A stretch of DNA of 64,000 nt from Pseudomonas alkylphenolica (GCF_000746525.1 NZ_CP009048.1:3589501-3653500), one strand, 5' to 3'; counted from the stretch's first letter, positions 27,547-37,179 are shown. A program made the numbers and translations. Notes: generated from the sequence alone by a model not told the origin.

Positions 27547-28145
27547 ACAACAAAGCTTTGAGCCAGGCTCAGTATCACCGCGCAGCCCTGCAAGTACCGG
27601 TCTACCCGCATCTGATCCAGGCAGTGGAGCAATCAGGCTTGACCGCTGGCAGCACCGCCGTGGACGTTGGTTGCGGTGCCGGCCGCGATACCCGTTACCT
27701 GCTGGAGCAAGGCTTCGTCGTCCATGCCTTCGACCAGGATGCCAACGCCCTGGCACACCTGCAGGACTTGAACGAGCACCCTCGACTTACAGTGCAACAA
27801 AGTCGTTTCGAAGACTTCGATTACCCGCAAGCCGACCTGATCACTGCATGTTCCAGCCTGTATTTCTGCCCGCCTCAAGCCTTCGAGCAAAGCTGGCGCA
27901 AGATCGTCAGCGCCTTGCGTCCTGGCGGCGTGTTCTGCGGCCATTTCATGGGGCCGGAAGACAGCTGGGCACAACTGGAGCGCGGCGATCTGAGCATCCA
28001 TTCAGCTGAGCAGGTCAAGCAACTGTTCAGTGAATTCGACGTACTTGACTGGCATGAACACAATCAACCGGGACAGACCCTGCTCGGTCGTAGCAAACAC
28101 TGGCATACCTGGTCAGTGTTGGCGCGAAAGACGGGTGCCCGCTAG
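27543..28145 (+). CDS. SAM-dependent methyltransferase
   Basis: This 200-residue class I methyltransferase has motif I VDVGCGAGRDTRYLLEQG (about 40-57), the acidic residue FDQDAN, and post-motif ADLITACSSLYFC and LRPGGVFCGHFMG. It resembles TehB-like or small-molecule methyltransferases; the substrate is not apparent. GTG 27543 overlaps the end of the hydrolase pseudogene by 4 bases, suggesting it was once cotranslated with it. Confidence 0.85.
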   Translation: MNNKALSQAQYHRAALQVPVYPHLIQAVEQSGLTAGSTAVDVGCGAGRDTRYLLEQGFVVHAFDQDANALAHLQDLNEHPRLTVQQSRFEDFDYPQADLITACSSLYFCPPQAFEQSWRKIVSALRPGGVFCGHFMGPEDSWAQLERGDLSIHSAEQVKQLFSEFDVLDWHEHNQPGQTLLGRSKHWHTWSVLARKTGAR

Positions 28146-28245
28146 CAACACATTAACTGTATATACATACAGATAAAGCTTGCCAGCCCCGTCAATCCTG
28201 CGCATTCTATGCCTCACTCCAGCCATAGAATGACACCCAGCCGGC

Positions 28246-30192
28246 ATGCGTCTGTTTCTCTGCGAAAAGCCCTCCCAGGCCAAGGACATCGCCAAGGTCC
28301 TCGGCGCCAACCGCCGCGGCGATGGCTGCTGGGTGGGCACTGACGTCACGGTCACCTGGTGCATCGGCCACCTGCTCGAAACCGCCCCGCCCGACAGCTA
28401 CGACGCCCGTTACAAACGCTGGGCACTGGCTGACCTGCCGATCATCCCGAGCCAGTGGAAGATGCTGGTCAAACCGAAGACCGCCAGCCAGTTCAAGGCG
28501 GTCAAACGCCTGCTCGGCGAAGCCCGGGAGCTGGTGATCGCCACCGACGCCGACCGCGAGGGCGAGATGATCGCGCGAGAGCTGGTCGAGCACTGCCGCT
28601 ATCGCGGGCCGATCCGCCGCCTGTGGCTGTCGGCCCTGGACGATGCCTCGATCCGCAAGGCCCTGGCTACGCTCAAGCCCGGCAGCGAAACCTTCAGCTT
28701 GTATCACTCGGCGCTGGGCCGCTCGCGCGCCGACTGGCTGATCGGCATGAACATGAGCCGCCTGTTCACCCTGCTTGGACGCCAGTCCGGCTATCAGGGC
28801 GTGCTGCCGGTAGGTCGGGTGCAAACCCCTACCCTGCGCCTGGTCGTGGATCGTGACCGCAGCATCGCCGACTTCGTGCCGGTGGCGTTCTGGGCTATCG
28901 ATGTTCTGCTCGACAGTGCCGGGACCCGCTTCAGCGCACAATGGCGCGCCGCCGAAGACACCTGCGACGATCAGGGTCGCTGCCTCAACCAAGCCCTGGC
29001 CCAGCAGGCCGCCGCGGCTATCGGCAATGCCGCCAGCGCCCGTGTGATCAAGGTGGCCACCGAGCGGGTACGTGAAGCTGCGCCCCTGCCCTTCGACCTT
29101 GGCACCCTGCAGGAGCTGTGCTCGAAAAAGCTCGGTCTCGGTGCCCAAGAAACCCTCGACATCGCCCAGGCGTTGTATGAAACCCACAAGCTGATCACCT
29201 ACCCGCGCAGCGACTGCGGTTACCTGCCGCTGAGTCAGCACGCCGAGGCAGCGGCCATCCTCGCCGCGCTGCTGCGTGCCGACTCCAGCCTTGCACCCCT
29301 GCAGGGGCATCTTCAGGCCCAGCGCCGCTCACGGGCCTGGAACGATGCCAAGGTCAGTGCCCACCACGGCATCATCCCCACCGCAGCGGCCAGCGACCCT
29401 TCGCGTTTGCCGCCCAAGTACAAGGCGGTGTACACCCTGATTCGCGCCCGCTACCTGGCGCAGTTCCTGCCCAACCATGAGTACGACCGCACCCAGGCCG
29501 ACTTCGACTGCGCCGGCCAGGCCCTGCGCGCGGTGGGTAAGCAGATCGTCGAGCCGGGCTGGCGCCGCGCCCTGCCTGAGGCGCTGACCCCGGCCAAAGG
29601 TCGTGAGGCTCCGGTCGCGCAAGTACTGCCAGCCTTGCAGAAAGGGCAGGACTGCGCCGTGGCCGAAGTCAATCTCAAGGACCTGTGGACCCAACCGCCC
29701 AAACCCTTCACCGAAGGCGACCTGATCAAGGCCATGAAAAACGTCGCCAAACTGGTGGACGACCCACGCCTGAAACAGAAGCTCAAGGACACCACCGGCA
29801 TCGGCACTGAAGCTACCCGCGCGGGGATCATCCAGGGTCTGCTGGACCGTGGTTACCTGATCAAGCAGGGCAAGGCACTGAGTGCCACGCCAGCAGCCTT
29901 CAGCCTGATTGACGCCGTGCCCCGGGCGATTGCCGATCCGGGCACCACGGCAATCTGGGAGCAGGCGCTGGACATGGTCCAGAGTGGTGAAATGAGCCTG
30001 GAAGACTTTGTCGCCAAGCAGTCGGCATGGATGAGCAAGCAGGTGGAGCGCTGTGCCGGGTTGAACCTGACCATCAGCGGCCCGGCGCTGCCGCGTACAC
30101 CGTGGAAGAAGAAGCGCAAGAGTAATGCGGGTGCGGGTAAGCGGGGGCGGGCATCATCGCGGGGCAAGCCCGCTCCCACGGCTTCGCGATAA
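28246..30192 (+). CDS. topB: DNA topoisomerase III (TopB)
   Basis: This 648-residue type IA topoisomerase relaxes and decatenates DNA. It has a Toprim domain (MRLFLCEKPSQAKDIAKVLG, then ATDADREGEMIARE) and the catalytic Tyr319 in LITYPRSDCGYLP. The domain order fits E. coli TopB. The last dozen residues (about 637-648, SSRGKPAPTASR) are encoded by a REP core, so the stop codon lies beyond an inserted REP. No zinc-finger domain is present, as usual for TopB. Confidence 0.95.
   Translation: MRLFLCEKPSQAKDIAKVLGANRRGDGCWVGTDVTVTWCIGHLLETAPPDSYDARYKRWALADLPIIPSQWKMLVKPKTASQFKAVKRLLGEARELVIATDADREGEMIARELVEHCRYRGPIRRLWLSALDDASIRKALATLKPGSETFSLYHSALGRSRADWLIGMNMSRLFTLLGRQSGYQGVLPVGRVQTPTLRLVVDRDRSIADFVPVAFWAIDVLLDSAGTRFSAQWRAAEDTCDDQGRCLNQALAQQAAAAIGNAASARVIKVATERVREAAPLPFDLGTLQELCSKKLGLGAQETLDIAQALYETHKLITYPRSDCGYLPLSQHAEAAAILAALLRADSSLAPLQGHLQAQRRSRAWNDAKVSAHHGIIPTAAASDPSRLPPKYKAVYTLIRARYLAQFLPNHEYDRTQADFDCAGQALRAVGKQIVEPGWRRALPEALTPAKGREAPVAQVLPALQKGQDCAVAEVNLKDLWTQPPKPFTEGDLIKAMKNVAKLVDDPRLKQKLKDTTGIGTEATRAGIIQGLLDRGYLIKQGKALSATPAAFSLIDAVPRAIADPGTTAIWEQALDMVQSGEMSLEDFVAKQSAWMSKQVERCAGLNLTISGPALPRTPWKKKRKSNAGAGKRGRASSRGKPAPTASR
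30156..30179. repeat. Single REP core inside topB 3' end
   Basis: ATCGCGGGGCAAGCCCGCTC is followed by CCAC. It is the same core as the other REPs and contributes codons 638-645 of topB. Confidence 0.85.
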
Positions 30193-30194
30193 CG

Positions 30195-31022
30195 CTAAAT
30201 AGCCTGCTTGATCGCCTGCAAGGTGTAGCTCAACGGCAACCGCCAACGGTCCTTGTCCAGCGACCATTCCCCTTGCGCATTCTTGCTCATCTGCCCCGGC
30301 AAGGCCTCCCAGGGGATGCTGTCGTGCTCCACCAGTGCGCTGATCTGCAAACCATGGCGCAACAGGGCACTGACGACCTCGCCCAACCCATGGTTCCATT
30401 CATGGGTCACCGTGTGACTGAGCGCGGAGTCCGTCTCGACATAGGTCTGGTCACTGTCCCAGACCGTCGGGGCTTCGCGTTCGAAATAGGGATACTCGAT
30501 CACCAGTCGATCCTGATGATCTTCGTTCACCGCGAGCAGCATCGGATGCCCCTCGCGCAGGAACAAGCGGCCACCTGGCTTGAGCAAAGCCGCTACCGTG
30601 CGCGCCCAGCGATCGATGCTCGGCAACCAGATCAAAGCACCGATACCGGTGTAAACCAGATCGAAGCTACCGGGAGTGAGTACCTGGTCAGCGGCATAGA
30701 CATCCGACTCAACATAGTCGATTGACGTGTCACAGCGTTGCGCCAGGACACGGGCCTGGGCCAGCGATTGCGAGGAAAAATCCAGCCCGCTCATCCGCGC
30801 CCCCAGCCGTGCCAGCGACAGGGTGTCGGTACCGATATGGCACTGCAGATGCACTGCGCGCAAGCCGCTAATGTCACCCAGGCGTGGCAGGTCGAAACGT
30901 ACCACTTCGGAGAGGTGTTGCGGATCGGCAATGAACCTGTCCACTTCATAGTCAGCGGATGCCGCATGCAGTGACGCCCGTTCATCCCAGCTGCGGCGGT
31001 TGAGTTCCAGCGAGTCGCTCAT
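30195..31022 (-). CDS. SAM-dependent methyltransferase
   Basis: This 275-residue class I methyltransferase has a motif I variant VHLQCHIGTDTLSLARLGARMSGLD (about 55-79) and later LKPGGRLFLREGHPM. It belongs to the UbiE/Methyltransf_25 type group; the substrate is unknown. ATG 31022 follows AAAGGAAGGCTGATC. It lies downstream of the TonB receptor on the same strand, so it may belong to that transcript. Confidence 0.82.
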   Translation of the reverse strand: MSDSLELNRRSWDERASLHAASADYEVDRFIADPQHLSEVVRFDLPRLGDISGLRAVHLQCHIGTDTLSLARLGARMSGLDFSSQSLAQARVLAQRCDTSIDYVESDVYAADQVLTPGSFDLVYTGIGALIWLPSIDRWARTVAALLKPGGRLFLREGHPMLLAVNEDHQDRLVIEYPYFEREAPTVWDSDQTYVETDSALSHTVTHEWNHGLGEVVSALLRHGLQISALVEHDSIPWEALPGQMSKNAQGEWSLDKDRWRLPLSYTLQAIKQAI

Positions 31023-31069
31023 GATCAGCCTTCCTTTGGCAAACACCAGAACGCGCAACTATAGCCCGC

Positions 31070-33163
31070 TCACAGCGCCAGGCTCAAACTGACCATCAGA
31101 TTGCGCGGCTCGCCCGGCAGGTTCCACACCGCGTTGTAACCGCGCTCGTAGTATTTGCGGTCGAACAGGTTGTTGAGGTTCAGGCCGACGGTGGCGTGCT
31201 CGCTGACCTTGTAGTGGGCCAGCAGGTCGAGCGTGCTGTAGCCCGGCAGGCGAAAACTGCTACCGGCTTGCCCGGAGCGGTCACCGACATAGTTGGCCGA
31301 CGCGCCGATATCCGCCCCCTGCAGCACGCCCCGCTGAAACTCATACACCGCCATCAGGCTACCGCTGTGCCGGGGAATGCCAAGCAGGTCGCTGCCCTCG
31401 GGCAGGCTGGCATCGCCCTTGGTCACCTCGGCATCGATATAGGCATAGGCACCGATCACGCGCACGGCATCGCTCAGCTGGCCACTGAACTGCAAGTCGA
31501 CGCCCTGGCTGCGAGCCTTACCGGCAGCAACGCTGTCGCCGAAAGCATCAGTGGTGATGACGTTTTCCTTGTCGATCCGGAACAGCGCCAGGGTCGCGCC
31601 CACGCGGCTGTCGAACAGATCGAACTTGAACCCGGTTTCATAGCCCAGGCCCTTCTCCGGTTTGTACACCTGACCCTGGGTACCGATGCTGTTGGGCTTG
31701 AACGAGGTCGAGGCGTTGGCAAACACGCCGACCTCGGGAGTGAGCTGATACAGCAACCCTACTCGCGGCGTGGCCACATCTTTTTCCTGCGTGTTGCTGA
31801 TCTGGCTGCTGCGGTTCTGTGCTGTCTGCTCGATATGCTCCAGGCGCAGGCCGATCAGACCGCGCAGGCGCTCGGTGAAGCTGATCTGGTCTTGCAGGTT
31901 GAGGGCGTAGCTCTGCGTGCGCTCAAAAAAGTCATTGGGCTTGACCAGCACTGGCTTCGGCTTGCCATACACCGGGTTGTAGATATCCAGGCCATAAGCC
32001 AACGAAGTGGCGCTCTGCGGGTACTTCTGGCTGTTGCGGTAGTTCTCGTATTCCAGGCCGATCAGGCTCTGGTGTTGCCAACCGGCGAAGTCGAACTGGC
32101 CATGCAGTTCAGCCTGGCTGATGTTGTCGTTCCACTCGAAATCCCGCTCGCGGTAAAAACGGCTGAGGGTGGTGCCGACCAGGCGTTGGGGCTCGGAGCT
32201 GTTGCCCTTGAGCCGGCCCTGGGTGTAGTGATTGGCCAGGCGCAGCTTCCAGCTGTCATTCAGGTAGTGCTCCAGGGTCAGGTCCAGGGTCTGGTTGTCG
32301 TTGCGGATGCGCCCGTCGTTCGGCTCGCCAAAGAATGTCGAGCGGCTGACCGGACCCAGTTCGTTGTTCACCGCCGGGACCCCACGATCAAACACCGACT
32401 CGGTACGCGAGAACTCGCTGTCGATCGACAACAGCGTGTCCGGGCTCAACTGCCAGTTCAGCGATGGACTGACGATACGCCGCTCACTGCCAACGTAGTC
32501 GCGAAAACTGCCGTTGTCCTCCACCGCCACGTTGACCCGCGACAGCACGCGGCCGTCTTCGCTCAGTGGCGTGTTCACATCCAGGCTGCTGCGATAGCGG
32601 TCCCAGCTGCCGGCGCTGGCCTTGAACTGCGTGAAGGCCTCGGCCTGGGGACGCTTGGTGACGATGTTCACCAGGCCACCTGGATCACCCCGCCCGTACA
32701 GGCTGGCCGCCGGCCCCTTGAGCACCTCGATGCGCTCGATGTTCGAGGTGTCTGGGGCGCTGTAACTGCCGCGGTTGACGGCGAAGCCATTTTTGTACAG
32801 CTCGCCGGTGGTGAAGCCGCGCACGCTGTAATTGAGGAAGGTCAGGCCACCGAAGTTGTTCTGCCGGCTCACCCCGCCGGCAAAATCCAGAGCCCGATCG
32901 ATACGGGTGCTGTTGAGATCTTCCAGCACCTGGCTCGGCACCACAGCAATGCTCTGGGGGGTGTCGCGGATGTCGGTGTCGGTCTTGGTCGCGGTGCTGG
33001 AGCGATTGGCGCGATAACCTTGCACTGGACCTGTGGCGGACTCTTCGACGTGGCGCTCGCTGACGGTCAGGGTATCGAGCAACACTGGTTCGGTGGCGGC
33101 AGCGGGCAGTGCCAACAATGAGGCAGACAGGCCGAAAGATAACCTTCCTAGGGGGTAGTTCAT
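31070..33163 (-). CDS. TonB-dependent outer-membrane receptor (siderophore-type)
   Basis: This 697-residue receptor has a signal peptide (MNYPLGRLSFGLSASLLALPAAA), a TonB-box-like region (LDTLTVSE), a plug domain (DIRDTPQSIAVVPSQVLEDLN, VLKGPAASLYGRGDPGGLVN) and a long beta barrel ending in YNAVWNLPGEPRNLMVSLSLAL with a hydrophobic C-terminal strand. ATG 33163 follows AAGGAGCCCCC. The sequence class is the siderophore receptor family, but the neighbouring ABC importer suggests it could instead take up a small organic compound such as a sulfur ester. It is separated from the permease gene by a REP pair. Confidence 0.9.
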   Translation of the reverse strand: MNYPLGRLSFGLSASLLALPAAATEPVLLDTLTVSERHVEESATGPVQGYRANRSSTATKTDTDIRDTPQSIAVVPSQVLEDLNSTRIDRALDFAGGVSRQNNFGGLTFLNYSVRGFTTGELYKNGFAVNRGSYSAPDTSNIERIEVLKGPAASLYGRGDPGGLVNIVTKRPQAEAFTQFKASAGSWDRYRSSLDVNTPLSEDGRVLSRVNVAVEDNGSFRDYVGSERRIVSPSLNWQLSPDTLLSIDSEFSRTESVFDRGVPAVNNELGPVSRSTFFGEPNDGRIRNDNQTLDLTLEHYLNDSWKLRLANHYTQGRLKGNSSEPQRLVGTTLSRFYRERDFEWNDNISQAELHGQFDFAGWQHQSLIGLEYENYRNSQKYPQSATSLAYGLDIYNPVYGKPKPVLVKPNDFFERTQSYALNLQDQISFTERLRGLIGLRLEHIEQTAQNRSSQISNTQEKDVATPRVGLLYQLTPEVGVFANASTSFKPNSIGTQGQVYKPEKGLGYETGFKFDLFDSRVGATLALFRIDKENVITTDAFGDSVAAGKARSQGVDLQFSGQLSDAVRVIGAYAYIDAEVTKGDASLPEGSDLLGIPRHSGSLMAVYEFQRGVLQGADIGASANYVGDRSGQAGSSFRLPGYSTLDLLAHYKVSEHATVGLNLNNLFDRKYYERGYNAVWNLPGEPRNLMVSLSLAL

Positions 33164-33179
33164 GGGGGCTCCTTAATGA

Positions 33180-33195
33180 TTATGTGATAACATAA
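33180..33195. promoter_or_regulatory. Inverted repeat in TonB-receptor leader
   Basis: TTATGT-GATA-ACATAA lies about 17 bases before the receptor ATG. It could be a small operator or part of the leader. It does not match the Fur box well. Confidence 0.3.
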
Positions 33196-33232
33196 CAATT
33201 AATGGAGCCATTTCAAAATGGTTAACGGCCTT

Positions 33233-33296
33233 ATCGCGGGGCAAGCCCGCTCCTACAGGTGCAGTTCACCTTGTGGGAGCGGGCTTGCCCCGCGAT
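33233..33296. repeat. REP pair between permease and TonB receptor genes
   Basis: Inverted copies of ATCGCGGGGCAAGCCCGCTC (left copy with TCCTAC) enclose about 15 bases. It may separate the transporter transcript from the receptor. Confidence 0.85.
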
Positions 33297-33302
33297 CAAA
33301 CC

Positions 33303-34058
33303 TCAGGCATGCACCCAGCGCCGATGCAGCCCGCGAGCCAGTGCATCGAGCATGAACCCGAGCACCCCGATCAACAGCACCATGGCCATCAACTCCGAGT
33401 ACGCCAGGCGGTCACGGGTATCGAGGATGAAGTAGCCCAACCCGGCACTGACCCCGAGCATTTCGCACGGCACCAGCACGATCCACAGGATGCCGATCGC
33501 CAGGCGTACACCGGTCAGCACATGGCCGATCACCCCGGGGATGATCACCTTGCACAGCGTCTCCCAACGGGTGGCACTGAGGCTGCGGCTCAGTTGCAGC
33601 CAGCGTGGGTCGAGCTGACGCACACCGGCTGAGGTATTGAGCAGAATCGGCCACAACGCGGCAAAGGCCAGGAGGAAGTAGATCGGCTGGTCGCCCACGC
33701 CCATCAGCATCACCACCACCGGCATCCATGACAGCGGCGAGATCATGCGCAGAAACTGGAACGCTGGCGAGGTCGCCGATTCCAGGTGACGATAGCTGCC
33801 CACCAGCAAACCCAGCGGCACGCCAATCAGCAACGCCAGCAGCAAGCCGATCAGGATGCGCTTGAGGCTGACCCAGACATGCTCGTAGACCTCAGCCTGC
33901 CCCAGCAGCTCGACCAGACTGGCCAGGGTCGCCTCAGGCGAAAAGCGTGCCGACAGACCATCAGCCTCACCAAACAGGTGCACACCCAACCACCACAGCA
34001 GTAGCAACCCGAGCAAGCCGGCAGCCCCCAGGGCGCCATGCAGTACATGCTTACCCAT
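33303..34058 (-). CDS. ABC transporter permease, SsuC/TauC-like
   Basis: This 251-residue permease has about six hydrophobic segments and the EAA loop LSRSLSATRWETLCKVIIPGVIGHVLTGVR. It belongs to the BPD_transp_1 family of taurine, sulfonate and nitrate importers. The ATG overlaps the stop of the binding-protein gene by one base, so it is part of the same operon. The substrate is not defined by sequence. Confidence 0.9.
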   Translation of the reverse strand: MGKHVLHGALGAAGLLGLLLLWWLGVHLFGEADGLSARFSPEATLASLVELLGQAEVYEHVWVSLKRILIGLLLALLIGVPLGLLVGSYRHLESATSPAFQFLRMISPLSWMPVVVMLMGVGDQPIYFLLAFAALWPILLNTSAGVRQLDPRWLQLSRSLSATRWETLCKVIIPGVIGHVLTGVRLAIGILWIVLVPCEMLGVSAGLGYFILDTRDRLAYSELMAMVLLIGVLGFMLDALARGLHRRWVHA

Positions 34059-35257
34059 CAGATCACAAACTCCTCGCTACGCTCGAAACTGTCCGGCAAG
34101 CCGAAGGCCTTGAGCCCCCCCACCGCCTCGATGCTTTTACGCACAAAACGGTCATCAACCAGGTCGCGGGCCGTCTGCTGCGGGTCGAGGCCGGCAAGGA
34201 AGCCGTTCTCACCTTCAATCAGGGTGTTCTGCAAGCGACGCACCAGTTCCTCGGTGTAGCTGGGGAACGGATACGGCTGGAAGTCGATGCGCTTTTCATC
34301 CCACTGCGCATGCTGGATCGCGCCACTGGCAATGTAGGCCGCACGGTCATCGGCAGACGGTGCCAGCACCTGGCTCAGCACCTGCGGGGTATGCGGGGTG
34401 TAACGGTTAGGTCCGGCCTTGGACAGCAGGGCGGCGGCTTCGGCGCGGTGATCGCGGGTCCACAGCTGGGCTTTGACGATGGCATTGACCACCTTTTGCG
34501 ACCATTCCGGGCGGTTGTTGAGATCATGCTCGTGCATGAACACTACACAGCAGGCGTGGTTGCGCCAGATGTCACCGGTAAAGCGTTGCACGCGGCCGAC
34601 CTTGAGGTCTTCGGCCAGGGCATTGAACGGTTCGGCAACGATGTAGCCGGCGATGCGCTTGCTGGCCAGGGCTGGCGGCATGTCCGACGGTGGCAGCACC
34701 ACCAGGTTGACCTCGTTGGCGGCCAGTTGCGCGGTGGTCGGCTTCGAGACCGGCGTCAGGCCATGGTCGCGGAACAGCTGCTGCACCACCACGTTGTGAA
34801 TCGAATACCAGAACGGAATTGCCACGCTCTGCCCGCCCAACTGCTTGACCTCGGTGATGCCCGGGGCCACGGTCAGGCCCGAGCCGCCGACATGGTTCCA
34901 GGCCACCACCTTGGCCGGTACCTTGCTGCCGTAGCGCGCCCAGACGGTCATTGGCGAGAGCAAGTGAATGACGTTGACCTGGCCGGAGATGAACGCCTCG
35001 ATCACCTGCGCCCAGCTGCGCAGCAGCACCGGCCGTTCGGCCTTGATGCCTTCGGCTTCGAACAGGCCATTGTTATGGGCCACCAGCAATGGCGTGGCGT
35101 CGGTGATCGGCAGGTAGCCGATGCGCACCGGGGCGTCCGGATCGCTGGCAGCACGCGCCTGCAAACTGCTCAGCAGCGGCATGGCGCCACCGGCTGTCAG
35201 CAAGGCGCTGAGTTTGATGAAATCACGACGAGTGTGAGTGAAGTCGTCCAGGCACAT
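34058..35257 (-). CDS. ABC substrate-binding protein, NrtA/SsuA-like, with Tat signal
   Basis: This 399-residue binding protein begins MCLDDFTHTRRDFIKLSALLTAGGAMPLL. The RRDFIK motif is a twin-arginine export signal, so it probably folds before export, possibly with a cofactor. The mature part (VRIGYLPITDATPLLVAHNNGLFEAEGIKAE) fits the NMT1/NrtA/CmpA group, whose members bind nitrate, bicarbonate, sulfonates or aromatic compounds. It overlaps the ATPase gene by 35 bases. Confidence 0.87.
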   Translation of the reverse strand: MCLDDFTHTRRDFIKLSALLTAGGAMPLLSSLQARAASDPDAPVRIGYLPITDATPLLVAHNNGLFEAEGIKAERPVLLRSWAQVIEAFISGQVNVIHLLSPMTVWARYGSKVPAKVVAWNHVGGSGLTVAPGITEVKQLGGQSVAIPFWYSIHNVVVQQLFRDHGLTPVSKPTTAQLAANEVNLVVLPPSDMPPALASKRIAGYIVAEPFNALAEDLKVGRVQRFTGDIWRNHACCVVFMHEHDLNNRPEWSQKVVNAIVKAQLWTRDHRAEAAALLSKAGPNRYTPHTPQVLSQVLAPSADDRAAYIASGAIQHAQWDEKRIDFQPYPFPSYTEELVRRLQNTLIEGENGFLAGLDPQQTARDLVDDRFVRKSIEAVGGLKAFGLPDSFERSEEFVI

Positions 35258-36071
35258 GGGCAGTCTCCGACGGCAGCGGCAAGGGTTCAGAATCAGGTTC
35301 AGGAGTGCGGCTGGCCCGCCGAAGGGTTTTGAGGATGTCGATACGCAACGCGCCCAGTTCCTCGACCCGCTGCTCGCGTGGTTGCGGCAGGTCGATGTGC
35401 CATTGGCCGAGGGTGCGCGCCGGGTGGTTGCCCAGTAGCAGCACGCGATCGGACAGTAGCAGGGCTTCGTCGATATCGTGGGTAATCAGGACCGCCGCAG
35501 TGTTGTGCCGGGAGATCAACTGCAGCAACAGCTGCTGCATGTCGGCGCGGGTCACTTCATCCAGCGCGCCGAAAGGTTCATCGAGCAACAGCACCTGCGG
35601 CTGACGCGCCAGGCAGCGGGCCAGCGCGGTACGCTGGGCCATGCCACCGGAGAGCTGCGCCGGGTACTGCTCGCGAGCGTGCTGCAGGCCGACCGCCTCG
35701 ATCGCGTGGTCAATCCGCGCGCGGCGCTCGCTGGCCATAAGTTTGGGCTGACGAGCGAAATCAAGGCCGAAGGCGACGTTCTTTTCCAGGCTCAGCCAGG
35801 GCAACAGGCTAGGGTCCTGGAACGCCACTGCCAGGCGCGGATGCGGCCCCTGCAGCGGCTCACCGAGCAGGCTGACGCTGCCACTGCGCGCTTGCTGCAG
35901 ACCGGCCAGCACCCGCAACAGGCTCGACTTGCCGACACCGCTGGGGCCGAGGATGGTGATCACCTCCCCCGGCGCCAGTTGCAGGTCGAAGTCTTCCAGC
36001 ACGCTCTGCCAGCCTTGCTCACGCGGGTAGCCAAGGCTGATTCCTCGGGCTTCAAGCAACACCTGGGTCAT
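35223..36071 (-). CDS. ABC transporter ATP-binding protein, SsuB/TauB-like
   Basis: This 282-residue ATPase has Walker A GPSGVGKSSLLR, Q-loop FQDPSLLPWL, signature LSGGMAQRTALARCLARQP, Walker B VLLLDEPFGALD and the switch His of LITHDIDEALLL. It powers the adjacent importer. Its stop lies within the binding-protein gene (35-base overlap) and its start overlaps the flavoprotein gene by 4 bases, so the whole set is one operon. Confidence 0.92.
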   Translation of the reverse strand: MTQVLLEARGISLGYPREQGWQSVLEDFDLQLAPGEVITILGPSGVGKSSLLRVLAGLQQARSGSVSLLGEPLQGPHPRLAVAFQDPSLLPWLSLEKNVAFGLDFARQPKLMASERRARIDHAIEAVGLQHAREQYPAQLSGGMAQRTALARCLARQPQVLLLDEPFGALDEVTRADMQQLLLQLISRHNTAAVLITHDIDEALLLSDRVLLLGNHPARTLGQWHIDLPQPREQRVEELGALRIDILKTLRRASRTPEPDSEPLPLPSETAHVPGRLHSHSS

Positions 36072-37129
36072 GCTGTCGACGCCTGCCGTTGCAGCTCGGC
36101 GCGCAACTGCACCAGGCTTGGCGTGACGATCGGCACAAATGCCGACTCGCGCCAGCGCCGCGCGAAGCCTGCGCCATAAGCACTCAGGTAGGCCTTGCCA
36201 CCGCTGGCCTGCAATTCCAGCTGCACGGCATCGGCAGCTGTCTCGGCCAAGGTGATGCGCAACTTGAACAGCGCAGCGGGCTGGGTCAGGAAGCGCCCCT
36301 CGAGCAGGCCCTTTTTCAATTCGGCGACGGTGTTTTCCAGGCGTTCGCGCAACACGCTCAACGCTTCGCCGAGGAACGAACGCACACCTTGCAGGTGGCC
36401 TTCCACTTCATCCAGCGAACGCCGCGCCAGGCCGATGGCCATGCCACATTGCAGCCCCAGGAACGAAGGGCGAACCGCAGGCAGGAACTGCTTGGCGTTC
36501 TCGTGCAGCAGCCAGTCACGGCTGAGGGCGACCTGCTCGAAGTTCAACGCCGCGGTATTGCTCGATTGCAGCCCCATCAGCTGCAGGTCGTCCGAGCGGG
36601 TGAGCCCGGCAGCGTTATCCGGGATCGCCAGCACAAACGGTGAAGCGCCCTCTTCTTCAATTGCTGCCGCCACGACAAAACCACCCTTGCGCAGGTTGGT
36701 GACCCAGAACAGGCGTCCGTCGAGGGTCCAGCCGTGTGCATCGGCAAGGCCTTTGACTTGCAGCGCTTCGATGCCGGACAGGTACTTCATGGCGTTGGAC
36801 AGCCCGGTTGCGCCGGCCAGCTCACCGCTGAGCAGTTTCGGCAACAAGCGCTCGCGCAAGGCGGTATTAGGACTGTGCAGCAGGTATTCGATAAAGGCAC
36901 GCTGGCCCCAGAATACGAAGGCAGCAGCCAGGGAATGACTGGCGACGTTGGCCACGGTTTCCACCGCGTCGGCGACCGTGCCGCCACTGCCGCCCAGGGT
37001 TTCGTCGATACCGACGCGCAACACCTGCGCTGCGGCCAACTGCCCCAACACTGCCTGCGGGTCGCAGTGGCCCAGATCGAGGGCTTCAGCCTCGGCATCC
37101 AGCCAGGTGACCAATGCAGGATCGAGCAT
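36068..37129 (-). CDS. Acyl-CoA-dehydrogenase-like flavoprotein (possible monooxygenase)
   Basis: This 353-residue protein matches the acyl-CoA dehydrogenase superfamily (helical N-domain, GATGLSNAMKYLSGIEALQVKG beta region, C-terminal helical domain). Its position between an SsuABC-like importer and an AhpD-like protein resembles clusters in which SfnB/DszC-like enzymes oxidise organosulfur compounds. No conserved glutamate catalytic base typical of true acyl-CoA dehydrogenases stands out. The reaction is an inference: FMN- or FAD-dependent oxidation of the imported compound. Confidence 0.75.
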   Translation of the reverse strand: MLDPALVTWLDAEAEALDLGHCDPQAVLGQLAAAQVLRVGIDETLGGSGGTVADAVETVANVASHSLAAAFVFWGQRAFIEYLLHSPNTALRERLLPKLLSGELAGATGLSNAMKYLSGIEALQVKGLADAHGWTLDGRLFWVTNLRKGGFVVAAAIEEEGASPFVLAIPDNAAGLTRSDDLQLMGLQSSNTAALNFEQVALSRDWLLHENAKQFLPAVRPSFLGLQCGMAIGLARRSLDEVEGHLQGVRSFLGEALSVLRERLENTVAELKKGLLEGRFLTQPAALFKLRITLAETAADAVQLELQASGGKAYLSAYGAGFARRWRESAFVPIVTPSLVQLRAELQRQASTA

Positions 37130-37179
37130 AGCGTTTACTCCTTTAAAAAAGCGCCAGCCTGCGCCGGCGCCAAGGGTTC

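Noticed and set aside
31196..33121. A 641-codon plus-strand open frame
   Set aside because: Antisense shadow of the TonB-dependent receptor gene.
33180..33195. Fur box before the TonB receptor
   Set aside because: The sequence is an inverted repeat but matches the Fur consensus at too few positions to call.
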